Positions 16,981 to 25,186 of a stretch of 64,000 nt of DNA are shown in pieces; positions within the stretch are counted from its first letter, which is position 1, and every line of letters starts with the position of its first letter. Under the pieces are notes generated by a model, which was given only the letters and a program-made list of their open reading frames with translations, searched no databases and was not told the origin of the DNA. The stretch spans positions 1-64,000 of the forward strand of contig NZ_JNJP01000014.1 in the NCBI RefSeq assembly GCF_000701705.1. Direction: 5' to 3'. Position numbers and translations under genes: made by a program. This stretch comes from Bilophila wadsworthia ATCC 49260 (lineage in GTDB: Bacteria; Desulfobacterota; Desulfovibrionia; Desulfovibrionales; Desulfovibrionaceae).

Positions 16981-17955
16981 CTATTGCTGGGCATTGAGGA
17001 TGTCGGTCACAAGCCGCGTGTCGCTTTCGTAGATCTTCGCCCATTCCGCGGGCGTCGAGAACTGGGCCGGGGAACCGCGCTCGTCCATGAAGGCCTTAAA
17101 ACCTTCATCCTCTGTCACGGTCTTGAGGATGGCCGTCCACTTGTCCTTCACGTCCTGCGGGGTTCCCTTGGGGGCGAACAGGCCCATACGGATATGGAGG
17201 GAATCGGGAAGGCCCATGTCCTTGAGCGTGGGGACGCCCTTGAAGGCGGGCAGGCTCAAGTGGGTCAAAACGACCAGCGCGCGTACGTCGCCGCCGAGAC
17301 AGGCCCGCATGGAGTCGGCGGCCGTTGCGCAGCGGATGTCGACCTTCTTGCCGAGCAGAGCCTTCATGGTTTCGGCCCCGCCGCTGAGGGGGAGATACCG
17401 GAAGGCATTGACCGGGATGCCGGCCAGCTTCAGGAAGTGCAGCGTGGCGATGTGCGCCGTGCCGCCCGTGCCCGGCAGGGCAATCGTATACTTGCCGGGA
17501 TGCGCCTTCACGTCGGCGATCATCTCCTGCACGTTCTTCCACGGGGAGTCCTTCATCACGTCGATGGCGATGGGCCCGGCACACAGGCCGCCGAACATTT
17601 CAAAATCCGTGTAGCCGATGGGCAACTGTCCGGAAACCTTGGTCGCCACGAGCGCGGTATGGTGCATGAGCAGGGTGTAGCCGTCCGGCGCGGCGTCCAG
17701 AACGGTCTGCAGCGCGTTGCGGGTATTGGCCCCGGTGATGGCTACAGCCAGAATATCTTTGGAAAGCAATTGATCCTGTGCGATGACTTCCGCCATCTTG
17801 CGGGTGACGACATCGTTGAAGCCGCCGGAAGGATACGGCTGGATGATACGGATTTCCTTCGTGGGATACTCGGCGGCCTGCGCCGGGAATCCCCCTAGAA
17901 GTGCTGCCAACGCTCCCAATACGGCAATGTTCCTGAACGCCTTTCCAAGTTTCAT
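16981..17955 (-). CDS. tctC: Tripartite tricarboxylate transporter solute-binding protein TctC
   Basis: A 324-residue periplasmic binding protein with signal peptide (residues 1-28, ending FPAQAAEYP) and the TctC/Bug signature IRIIQPYPSGGFNDVVTRKMAE near 36-57, which contacts the carboxylate ligand. A GGTAHIATL loop and PALKGVPTL-like segment (PAFKGVPTLKDMGLP) are typical. It is the first gene of the operon; GGAG precedes the ATG by about 7 bases. Two palindromic operators lie 50 and 190 bases upstream. TctC fixes transporter specificity, but the ligand cannot be read from sequence. Confidence 0.95.
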   Translation of the reverse strand: MKLGKAFRNIAVLGALAALLGGFPAQAAEYPTKEIRIIQPYPSGGFNDVVTRKMAEVIAQDQLLSKDILAVAITGANTRNALQTVLDAAPDGYTLLMHHTALVATKVSGQLPIGYTDFEMFGGLCAGPIAIDVMKDSPWKNVQEMIADVKAHPGKYTIALPGTGGTAHIATLHFLKLAGIPVNAFRYLPLSGGAETMKALLGKKVDIRCATAADSMRACLGGDVRALVVLTHLSLPAFKGVPTLKDMGLPDSLHIRMGLFAPKGTPQDVKDKWTAILKTVTEDEGFKAFMDERGSPAQFSTPAEWAKIYESDTRLVTDILNAQQ

Positions 17956-18004
17956 TTCGCTCTCCTTGCTGGTTGAAGTGGTGAACAGCCACAGGATGAA
18001 CCTA

Positions 18005-18025
18005 TTTTGGAATTATGTTCCAAAA
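18005..18025 (-). promoter_or_regulatory. Palindromic operator/promoter element near tctC
   Basis: TTTTGGAA-TTATG-TTCCAAAA, an 8-base inverted repeat with a 5-base centre. On the minus strand it contains CATAAT, a plausible -10 hexamer, about 55 bases before the tctC ATG, so binding would occlude the promoter. No good -35 was found. Confidence 0.55.
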
Positions 18026-18143
18026 AATGAATATGCGTTGGAACGCCCCAGTGCCCGCCATAAAGGGGGCTTGCGATCCCGTCTCCGAAAGGGCCGGGGA
18101 CGCCGGGCGGAAGGCTTTGAGGAAGGAAGATTCGGCCCCTCAA

Positions 18144-18160
18144 GTTCCACATCATGGAAC
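18144..18160. promoter_or_regulatory. IclR-type operator GTTCCA-N5-TGGAAC
   Basis: Seventeen-base palindrome GTTCCACATCATGGAAC with the same half-sites and 5-base spacing as the operator at 10542-10558 in front of the LarA-like gene. It lies about 190 bases upstream of tctC. Confidence 0.6.
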
Positions 18161-18396
18161 TCAATGCCAAAATATGATGATTGGACAGTACTGTCCCGTT
18201 ATAATCATGTCAAGGGCCTCGGCTCCCGCATGACGAAAAAACGCAGCGATCCGAACCGTAATCTTTATAAAATATCGTATAATTACTCTATCTTAGAAAT
18301 AGCAATATATTTTCAAGATCCCACGAAGCCCTCCAATGCCCAACGGGGGCATCCAGTGGGGCATGAAGAAAGCGAAAAAGATGATGACGAAGAAAT

Positions 18397-18443
<47 letters not shown>

Positions 18444-18539
18444 CAACCGCGCTGGAGCGCGCCTGAAAACGGCATTACACCGTCAACCCCACCCTGCCCT
18501 CTCCGTGCGATCCCGCTGGATTGCCGGGCGGTGGCGCGA

Positions 18540-19052
18540 TCAGCGGAGGCCGTATTGGTATTTGACGTGCAGAATGACGGGGATGGGTTCCGTTCCGATG
18601 ATGGCGGGGCGGCGCACTTTGCCGCTGGCGGCGAGGACGGCCCGGCGCGCCGAGGCGTCGAGCTGCGGCGAGCCTGAGGATGCGCGGAGCACGGGATCGG
18701 TGAACGTCCCGTCGGGCCGGACGGTGAACATATATTCGGCAACGCCGATGAGCCCGGTTTCGCCGCCGTCCAGACGCCGGGCGTGCACGGCCTCGTCGAT
18801 GTCGTCGAGGTAGCGCAGGAAGGCCTGCCGCTTGCGGTCGGCGGCATCGGCCTTGTCCATGTCGCGCGGGCTGGCGGCGGCTATGCCGATGCCCTTCTCC
18901 CGGCTCGTTGCCACTGCCGGGGACGCCATGTCCATCTGGACAACGGTGGTGAAGGACGGCTCGGGCTCGGGCGGCCTCGGGGCGATCAGCAGCGCGAAAT
19001 GCGCGAACAGGGACACGGCGATCCCGGCGGCGAGGCATTCCTTTTCCGTCAT
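18540..19052 (-). CDS. TonB-like energy transducer, short
   Basis: A 170-residue TonB-family protein. One N-terminal membrane helix (LAAGIAVSLFAHFALLIA, about residues 6-23) precedes a short linker and the TonB C-terminal domain (VAEYMFTVRPDGTFTDPVLRAS, then SARRAVLAASGKV and a VKYQYGL end). The long Pro/Lys spacer of classical TonB is missing. Its ATG overlaps the exbD stop (ATGA). With ExbB and ExbD it should transmit proton-motive force to an outer-membrane receptor, but no receptor is encoded in the window. Confidence 0.88.
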   Translation of the reverse strand: MTEKECLAAGIAVSLFAHFALLIAPRPPEPEPSFTTVVQMDMASPAVATSREKGIGIAAASPRDMDKADAADRKRQAFLRYLDDIDEAVHARRLDGGETGLIGVAEYMFTVRPDGTFTDPVLRASSGSPQLDASARRAVLAASGKVRRPAIIGTEPIPVILHVKYQYGLR

Positions 19053-19471
19053 GGGCGGCCCGCCTCGTCGGGCTGGGCCGTGGCGATGAGCAGCTTTTCC
19101 CCGCCCTGCATCCGCACCTCGTCCACAATGAAGACCAGCGCCTCCACCGGCGCGTCGGGCGCGGCCTTGAGCACAAGCTGTCCGGGGCGCGCCCGGAAGT
19201 CCCGCACGAGGCTTTGCAGCTTCGCGCGGATGTCGGCGCGGGCCACGGGTATGCCCTCGCACAGGAACGAGCCGTCCCTGAGCAGCCGGATTTCCACCAC
19301 GCGCCCGGAAAGCGCCTGCCCGCTGTGCGCCGGAGGCAGGTCGAGGTCGATGCCCCGCACCGCGAACGACGCGGCGAGGATGAAGAAAATCAAAAGGATG
19401 AAGACCATATCGATGAGCGGCGTGAGAGCCGGCTCGTCGTCCCGCGCCGCCTTGGGCCGCAGGTTCAGCAT
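19049..19471 (-). CDS. exbD: ExbD/TolR-family proton channel subunit
   Basis: A 140-residue protein with the family signature PLIDMVFILLIFFILAASFAV at about residues 18-38, including the conserved Asp (LIDMVF) that carries protons. A periplasmic domain follows (DLDLPPAHSGQAL, then PDAPVEALVFIVDEV). It overlaps exbB by 7 bases and tonB by 4 bases. Confidence 0.93.
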   Translation of the reverse strand: MLNLRPKAARDDEPALTPLIDMVFILLIFFILAASFAVRGIDLDLPPAHSGQALSGRVVEIRLLRDGSFLCEGIPVARADIRAKLQSLVRDFRARPGQLVLKAAPDAPVEALVFIVDEVRMQGGEKLLIATAQPDEAGRP

Positions 19472-20238
19472 GATCGCCCTCCGTCCGGCAGCCCTTCCCC
19501 GGCGTTATCCCGGCATTGCGGGGCTTCCCGGCCCTCCGGAGCGCTGCCGCGAGGTTCCGGCGATTCCGGGCAAGAGGCCCCTTCCGCCGTGCCGCCCCCA
19601 CGGGGAATGTCTCCGGGCTGAAGCGGTTCCGCCCCGGCCCGAACGGTGATGCCCGGTCCGCCGTCGGCCAGCAGAGCCGCGTTTCCGGCCTTGTTCAGGG
19701 CGTCGGCCACGCGGCGCACCTTGCCTTGAAAGCAGGACAGGAAAAACAGCGCGGGAATGGCGATGCACAGCCCCGCCGCCGTGGTCAGCAGGGCCTGCCA
19801 GATCCCCCCGGCGAGCAGGGACATGTCCACGCCCGAGCGGGCCTCGGCGATGCGCGAGAAGGTCGTGATCATCCCGAGGATGGTCCCGAGCAGCCCCATG
19901 AGCGGGGCCAGCCGCGCCAGCACGGACAGCAGGGAAAGCCGCGCTTCCAGCCGTTCCAGCACCGTCTCCCCGGCGAGGCGCAAGGCGGCTTCACGGTTCG
20001 GAAGGGGCGAGCCCAGGAGCGCCGCGAAGTCCCGCAGGGAGGGGACGGCCTCCAGCCGGGCCGCCAGAGGCCGCACGTCGCCCGTGCGCATCGCCTCCAG
20101 CACGAGGCCGGGAAAACGGGAGTCCGGGAACGGACATCCCATGAACACCAGCGTCCGCTCGACGACAATCGCCAGCGCCGCCACCGAGACGGCCAACAGC
20201 GGCCACATCATCCAGCCGCCCAGTTCGATCAGCCCCAC
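19465..20238 (-). CDS. exbB: ExbB/TolQ/MotA-family proton channel subunit
   Basis: A 257-residue membrane protein with three helices: WMMWPLLAVSVAALAIVVER, LLSVLARLAPLMGLLGTILG and LLTTAAGLCIAIPALFFLS. The second and third contain the MotA/TolQ/ExbB channel signature. The start is a GTG at 20238, preceded by AAGGAGGAG at proper spacing; there is no better ATG. The upstream GTPase gene ends 12 bases before, so the four genes CobW-like, ExbB, ExbD and TonB form one operon. Confidence 0.9.
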   Translation of the reverse strand: MGLIELGGWMMWPLLAVSVAALAIVVERTLVFMGCPFPDSRFPGLVLEAMRTGDVRPLAARLEAVPSLRDFAALLGSPLPNREAALRLAGETVLERLEARLSLLSVLARLAPLMGLLGTILGMITTFSRIAEARSGVDMSLLAGGIWQALLTTAAGLCIAIPALFFLSCFQGKVRRVADALNKAGNAALLADGGPGITVRAGAEPLQPGDIPRGGGTAEGASCPESPEPRGSAPEGREAPQCRDNAGEGLPDGGRSC

Positions 20239-20249
20239 AAGCTCCTCCT

Positions 20250-21989
20250 TTACGAAGACGGCGCTTCCGGCAGGGAAATATCCGTGCCGATGAACACCAG
20301 ATAGCGCTCCTCGCCTTCCGGGGCGGGCTCGAAGCCCAGCCGCCCGGCGGCGTACTGCACCGTCGCGGGCACCGTCACGCCGCCGTCCAGCCGCAGATCC
20401 ACGACGCCCTTGGCCCGGCACAGCCCCGGCCCGGCGCCGTCCAGCAACGCCAGGAGCGCGGCCTCGTCCAGCGGGGCGGACAGGCGGAGCGCAGCCGAGA
20501 CAAACCCCTCATCGGCGTGGGTCACGGTTTCGCCGAAACGCGGCAGGGCTGGCCGATGCGACGGCAGCGGCGTGCCCCGGCGATCCGCCCAGTCCGCATA
20601 GAAGGCGTCCAGTTCCGCGAAGGCGACGGCCCCGTGGCGCGCGGGCAGGATCAGCGCCTGACGGTTCAGCGCCCGCAGCCGTTCCGCCAACGCCTCTAGC
20701 GCGGCGGGCTCCACGGTGTCGGCCTTGTTCAGGATGATCACGTCCGCCCGTGCCGCCTGCGCCCGGCGGATGCCCGCAATGTCCCCTTCCGAACGGCACA
20801 GATCAAGGGCGTCCGCCACCGTGATCACAAGGCCGGGCTGCACGATGTCGCGCAGCTCGGACAGCGCTTCCATGACGTTGGCGGGGTTCGCCAGCCCCGT
20901 AGTTTCCAATATGAACTGCTCGGCGGGCATGTCCCCGATGAGCCGCAGCAGCCCCGGACGCAGGCTGTCCGCCAGCGAACAGCACACGCACCCCTCATCA
21001 AGCGCCTCCACCTGGGTTTCGCCGCGCAGAAGCGCCGCGTCAAGCCCGATTTCTCCGAATTCATTTTGGATGACGCCCGTATAGCGCTCACGCCCGTGCA
21101 GGAAATCCAGCCATTGCCGCAGGAATGTGGTTTTGCCCGAGCCGAGAAAGCCGGTGAGGATGTGCAGCACGGGCAGGCCGGATTCCTCCTCAAGCGGCTT
21201 GTGGCGCAGGGGCAGACGGGCGAGGGGACGCCCTTGGGCTCCGGCGCTGCCGAACGCCGCCGTGAGCCGGAGTTCCCGCCCTGTCCCGCCGGGGATGTGC
21301 CGGATGTTCCCGGCGGCGTCGAAACCGGGGATCGGGGCCGCCTCGCCGTCCAGCGATACGCGGGCGGGGTCCCCAAGCAGGCTTTCGGCCGTGGCCGACA
21401 AGGCCGCGAACGGGCGCAGGAGCAGCCGGAAGGCGGGCACGTCCGTTTCCCAGCCGCCCGGCTCCACGAGCCAGCGCTGCCCGCCGGAAAAAGCCGCCAC
21501 GCCGTCCAGCGCCGCCATGCGCAGGCGGGCCGGGGCGGACAGGGTCAGGGACAGCCCGGAGCCGTCGACGGCGGCCCGCAGCGAAACCGTGCCGATCCGG
21601 AATGGGGAGAGCGTTTCGGCGTGCTCCGAAAGCGCCCGGATGCGGTCGCCGTAGCCGGGGTCCACGGCAAGGCGCAGGGCTTCCAGCGGAAAAACCTCAA
21701 GAAGGGGATCGTCAGGGAGCGGGAAGGCGTAGGCCGCGAACGTGCCGCGCAGTGCGCCTCCGTCCGCGTCCTCGCCCAAGAAGACCAGCCCGAACACGAG
21801 CCCGCTCCCGGCCACGCGGCAGGTCCATGCGGGCAGCAGCGAACCGGAGGGGCGCACCCCCCGCCAGCCCAGCGCGCGGGCGCGGCGGCGATCCAGATGG
21901 ATGGCGGCGATGAGTGCCCCCATGAGCGTGGCGCACTCGGACCCGCCGCAGGGGTCGAGGGGCCGGGGAAGGAGTGTTTCAAGTCGCAT
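20250..21989 (-). CDS. CobW/COG0523-family GTPase with unusual N-terminal domain
   Basis: A 579-residue protein. The last half is a G3E GTPase of the CobW/COG0523 metallochaperone group: Walker A GFLGSGKTT near residue 280, metal-binding CVCC (in DEGCVCCSL), ILETTGLANP, NKAD and a CobW C-terminal domain (DEGFVSAALRLSAPLDEAAL, then VQYAAGRLGFEP). The first 280 residues are not part of the normal family and match nothing I know. COG0523 proteins deliver Zn, Co or Fe to client enzymes. Operon partners ExbB-ExbD-TonB suggest a role in metal or cofactor acquisition. ATG 21989 opens MRLETLLPRP; a longer reading has no support. Confidence 0.85.
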   Translation of the reverse strand: MRLETLLPRPLDPCGGSECATLMGALIAAIHLDRRRARALGWRGVRPSGSLLPAWTCRVAGSGLVFGLVFLGEDADGGALRGTFAAYAFPLPDDPLLEVFPLEALRLAVDPGYGDRIRALSEHAETLSPFRIGTVSLRAAVDGSGLSLTLSAPARLRMAALDGVAAFSGGQRWLVEPGGWETDVPAFRLLLRPFAALSATAESLLGDPARVSLDGEAAPIPGFDAAGNIRHIPGGTGRELRLTAAFGSAGAQGRPLARLPLRHKPLEEESGLPVLHILTGFLGSGKTTFLRQWLDFLHGRERYTGVIQNEFGEIGLDAALLRGETQVEALDEGCVCCSLADSLRPGLLRLIGDMPAEQFILETTGLANPANVMEALSELRDIVQPGLVITVADALDLCRSEGDIAGIRRAQAARADVIILNKADTVEPAALEALAERLRALNRQALILPARHGAVAFAELDAFYADWADRRGTPLPSHRPALPRFGETVTHADEGFVSAALRLSAPLDEAALLALLDGAGPGLCRAKGVVDLRLDGGVTVPATVQYAAGRLGFEPAPEGEERYLVFIGTDISLPEAPSS

Positions 21990-22189
21990 CGCGGGCTCCG
22001 GGGACGGGACGGATCCCGTCCCGTGGGACACGGCCCCGCCCCGTCATGGGCTAAGCCGTTCCTTTTTGAAACGGCATTCTTTCAAAGGCGATCCACGCCA
22101 AAAGCGGCGGATGAAACAGGCAGCAACCAGACACAAACCGAATGGGAAAACGGAACGAGAACACCATTTCAGCAAGTAAAACGCACGCG

Positions 22190-22322
22190 AACAGGGAGCC
22201 GATACACAAAAAAACTTGAGAAATGGAGGGACGGGCTCCGCGCCGGCAGGTTTGGGGAAGGGAGGGAAAAGCGCGGCCCTTTCTTCAGAGGCGTTTTCCC
22301 TCCCTTCCCCAATACCTTCTCA
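22190..22322 (-). repeat. 3' hairpin repeat, copy C
   Basis: Best-preserved copy. On the minus strand, just after the MBL stop, TTGGGGAAGGGAGGGAAAAC pairs with GCTTTTCCCTCCCTTCCCC, leaving a loop around CTCTGAAGAAAGGGCC, and a T-rich stretch follows further downstream. It occupies most of the 335-base gap to the CobW-like gene. Confidence 0.75.
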
Positions 22323-22324
22323 TC

Positions 22325-23473
22325 TTAGGCGGGGAACTTGATGACGTCGCCGTTGCCGAGGTAGTTGGTGGTCTTGGAGCGGAACCGGGCCGTGCCCTTC
22401 ACCACCGGATAGCCCGCGTCCACGAACTTCTGGGCGGTGATGAGGCCCGTGCAGTGGTTGCAGCCGACCTGCTGGAGGTTCCACTTCTTGAGCCCGATGA
22501 CGAGGTCGTCGTACTTCGGGTCCCAGTCGTCGAAGGGCGAGATATGCAGCCCGCCGTACAGGCCGTAGAACTGATCCTTCTCGTAGGCAAGCTCCTTGTA
22601 GGCCGTGTCCGCGAAGAGGATGATCCCCTGATGGCAGCAGCCGGTGATGCTCACCAAGCCCACGTCCTTGACGTTGCAGTACAGCGACATTTCGCCGAAC
22701 ACCTTGAAGATGATCGGGCAGTCGAACTGATAGAGCGCCACGCCGGGCTGGAGCGTGTGCAGGCCCTTCGGCACTTCCGTCCACTTGCCCACATGCCCGC
22801 AGGCCTTCAGGTATTCCTTGCCCGCCGGGTAGAAGGTGTTGGGCGTGTAGACGTGGATGTTGGGATTGTACTTGGTGACCACGGGGAAGCCCCAGTAGTG
22901 GTCCATGTGCTCATGGGTCTGGATGAAGGCGTCGATCTTGTTGTCGGCAAGCATGACGTCGATGCCCTCGCGCTTGAAGCACGTGTCCATCCAGTCGTAA
23001 TTCCACCCGGTATCGAACAGGTAACGGGTTGTCTCGCCTTCCATGCTCTCGATCTCGACGAGGCAGGAGTAGCCGCCCGCGTTGTCGGCATGGACGCAGT
23101 TTTCCTTGGCGATGGCCCACGCCTCGTCGATCTTGTGCGGCAGGAGGTGCTTGATCCGCTTGAGGCCCTCCTCGAACGTCCCCTTGCCCACGCCCTTGCC
23201 GTTGCCGAAGGGCGCCCAGTTGAAGGTGTACTGGTCCACGAGCAGCCCGCCCGCGCCGGTCACGTCGTTCATAAAGATGCCGTTGTCGAACCAGCTCGTC
23301 TCGGAGATGTTGGTGACCTTGACCGACTTGCACACCCCGATGTCCGCCGTGCCGCGCTTCACTTCGGGAAGGAAGGCCCTGCGGAGCGGCGAATACGAGT
23401 ACAGACCCATGGAGCCGAGCACGCCCGCGCCCACGCCGAGCGCGGCGCCCTTCATGAATTCGCGTCTGTCCAT
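22325..23473 (-). CDS. Tat-exported metallo-beta-lactamase-fold hydrolase
   Basis: A 382-residue protein with a twin-arginine-like signal (DRREFMKGAALGVGAGVLGS, residues 2-21) and an MBL fold. Metal motif THEHMDHYW (HxHxDH) is near residues 187-195. Further motifs GCCHQGI and YGGLHIS resemble the subgroup that includes the 7,8-dihydropterin-6-methyl synthase-like enzymes. A conserved GCNHCTG lies near the C-terminus. It starts 11 bases after the 11-helix membrane protein gene, so the two probably act together, one in the membrane and one in the periplasm. Substrate unknown. Confidence 0.83.
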   Translation of the reverse strand: MDRREFMKGAALGVGAGVLGSMGLYSYSPLRRAFLPEVKRGTADIGVCKSVKVTNISETSWFDNGIFMNDVTGAGGLLVDQYTFNWAPFGNGKGVGKGTFEEGLKRIKHLLPHKIDEAWAIAKENCVHADNAGGYSCLVEIESMEGETTRYLFDTGWNYDWMDTCFKREGIDVMLADNKIDAFIQTHEHMDHYWGFPVVTKYNPNIHVYTPNTFYPAGKEYLKACGHVGKWTEVPKGLHTLQPGVALYQFDCPIIFKVFGEMSLYCNVKDVGLVSITGCCHQGIILFADTAYKELAYEKDQFYGLYGGLHISPFDDWDPKYDDLVIGLKKWNLQQVGCNHCTGLITAQKFVDAGYPVVKGTARFRSKTTNYLGNGDVIKFPA

Positions 23474-23483
23474 ATCGTCCCTC

Positions 23484-24887
23484 CTATTGAACCAGAGTGA
23501 AAGTTGCGCTCGCCAGAGGCAGCAGGGCCACGATGGCGAAGTAGGCGATCACGCCCACGACGAGGCCGATGATCACGCCGGGCAGCATGGCGGGGTTCCA
23601 AGCGGCGTTGGCGGCCAGATGGCGCTCCTCGGCGGCGAAGTCTTCGGCGGTCTTGAATTCGCGCCGCCAGCCCGGCCAGCCGTCCATGAACCACCAGTTG
23701 ATCAGCCAGATGTTGATCAGCCAGATCATGGGGATCATGGGGAACTGCTGCGGGTGCGAGAAGCCCTTCTGGGTGCCGAGCACGAAATGGGCGTACTTGT
23801 AGTAGAGGCAGTAGATCGCGATGCCGCCGAGCGTCACCAGCAGGGAACGGACGAGCACGTTGATCGGCGTGCTGAAGCGGTTGGGGCAGTTGCCGCAGTA
23901 GAACTGGAGGAACAGGGCCGGGACGAGGAAGAAGATAGCCGTCTCGCCCACATGCAGCCAGCGCCAGTCGGGGGCCGCGTCGCGGCGGTGTCCGCGGATG
24001 GCGTCGCCCCACACGAGTTCCTGCATGTACCAGAAGAACATGCACAGCGCCCACGAGATGGCGATGATCCCGAAGAACAGGGCCAGACGGCGCAGCCACG
24101 GGGTCTTGATCATGGTGAACGGGAAGCGCTCCCAGATGCCTTCCATGAACCACACCACCACGGTGCAGCACATGATCCACGCCACGTGGAAGTTGGCGGA
24201 CACGGTTTCCGCGAAATGCTCCCAATACGGCGGGCAGATGGCGGTGAAGTACTGCCACGGGTAATACAGGATGCCCATGTGGTTGTGCATGGTCATGAAA
24301 TAGATGAGCAGGCTGAGGCAGAACGTGCCGAGCCAGATGCTGAACCCGCGCACGGGCTGGGAAAGCCCCGCCCACGGCTGGCCCTCGAGCGCCACGAGCC
24401 ACGCCGGGCTGATCCACGAGGCGATGACCGCGAACATCATGCAGGCCTGCGCCGCGTATTCCGTCGAGTAGAAGTCGGTGAGGCCGAGCTTCTGGAGCTG
24501 CGCCGGGTTGAAATAGGCGAAGGCGAGGTTGCCGAGCACGCCCTCGAAGAAGCCGTGGATCATGGCGATCATGATGCCTACGGACACCAGCGCCAGCACG
24601 AGCCCCTTCTGGAGCGGGTGGGCGCTGCGTACCCAGTCGCGCCGGAACGGCCAGAAGTCGAAAATGTAGGCCATCCAGATCAGGATGATCAGCCACCAGC
24701 GGCAATAGTTGTAGCCGACATACGGCGTGTAGAAACGCATGATCCCGCGCGGGTCCTGAAACACCCACCACGTCACGGCGAAAATCAGCAGGGTGAACGC
24801 CATGTTCGCCAACATGGGCCACGGGCCGCTCCATCGCTTGATGAGCTTGCGCTCCTCAAGATAGGGAATCTGTTGCTGTCCTGACAT
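23484..24887 (-). CDS. Polytopic membrane protein, about 11 helices, Trp/Tyr-rich, unknown function
   Basis: A 467-residue protein, unrecognised. Hydrophobic segments fall near residues 22-42, 58-78, 95-116, 145-167, 178-205, 230-250, 262-290, 307-328, 340-362, 378-397 and 435-462. It is unusually rich in Trp, Tyr and His, with MTMHNHMGILYYPWQYF and QFYCGNCPNRFS standing out; the His cluster and CxxC could bind metal or haem. Located between an 82-residue protein and a Tat-exported MBL enzyme in a GntR-led operon. A respiratory or membrane redox role is possible, as is transport. ATG 24887 has GAGGA upstream. Confidence 0.75.
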   Translation of the reverse strand: MSGQQQIPYLEERKLIKRWSGPWPMLANMAFTLLIFAVTWWVFQDPRGIMRFYTPYVGYNYCRWWLIILIWMAYIFDFWPFRRDWVRSAHPLQKGLVLALVSVGIMIAMIHGFFEGVLGNLAFAYFNPAQLQKLGLTDFYSTEYAAQACMMFAVIASWISPAWLVALEGQPWAGLSQPVRGFSIWLGTFCLSLLIYFMTMHNHMGILYYPWQYFTAICPPYWEHFAETVSANFHVAWIMCCTVVVWFMEGIWERFPFTMIKTPWLRRLALFFGIIAISWALCMFFWYMQELVWGDAIRGHRRDAAPDWRWLHVGETAIFFLVPALFLQFYCGNCPNRFSTPINVLVRSLLVTLGGIAIYCLYYKYAHFVLGTQKGFSHPQQFPMIPMIWLINIWLINWWFMDGWPGWRREFKTAEDFAAEERHLAANAAWNPAMLPGVIIGLVVGVIAYFAIVALLPLASATFTLVQ

Positions 24888-24937
24888 CGTTATCCTCCTC
24901 GGATGCATGACTTGCGCCCCGCCCTTGCGGAGCTCCC

Positions 24938-25186
24938 TTATCCGGTCCGCCCTGCCCCTTCCGGAGCGCGGGCATACATGGCGCGCATAACCGCCGAGGC
25001 AAGTTCCCCGGCTCCTATCCGATCCGGGTCCAGCCCGAGCCGCTCGGCCTCGGCCCGCAGCATCGCCGGGCTGAATTCCGGGGGCAGGGGCGTTTCCGGG
25101 GGAACCCCTCCCGGCACGTCCCGCGTCCCGGCATCCTCCTCGGAGAACCGGAACCCGAGAAAGGCACGGCGGCTCATACGGCTCAT
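24938..25186 (-). CDS. Small protein of 82 residues, twin-arginine-like start, unknown function
   Basis: A short gene whose ATG overlaps the GntR stop in an ATGA arrangement, strong evidence that it is translated. It begins MSRMSRRAFLGFRFSEED, with a twin-arginine-like RRAFLGF but no hydrophobic signal core. The rest is Pro- and Glu-rich, with a helical end (DRIGAGELASAVMRAMYAR). I do not recognise a family. It could be a chaperone, a maturation factor or a peripheral subunit of the membrane protein encoded 50 bases downstream. Confidence 0.65.
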   Translation of the reverse strand: MSRMSRRAFLGFRFSEEDAGTRDVPGGVPPETPLPPEFSPAMLRAEAERLGLDPDRIGAGELASAVMRAMYARAPEGAGRTG

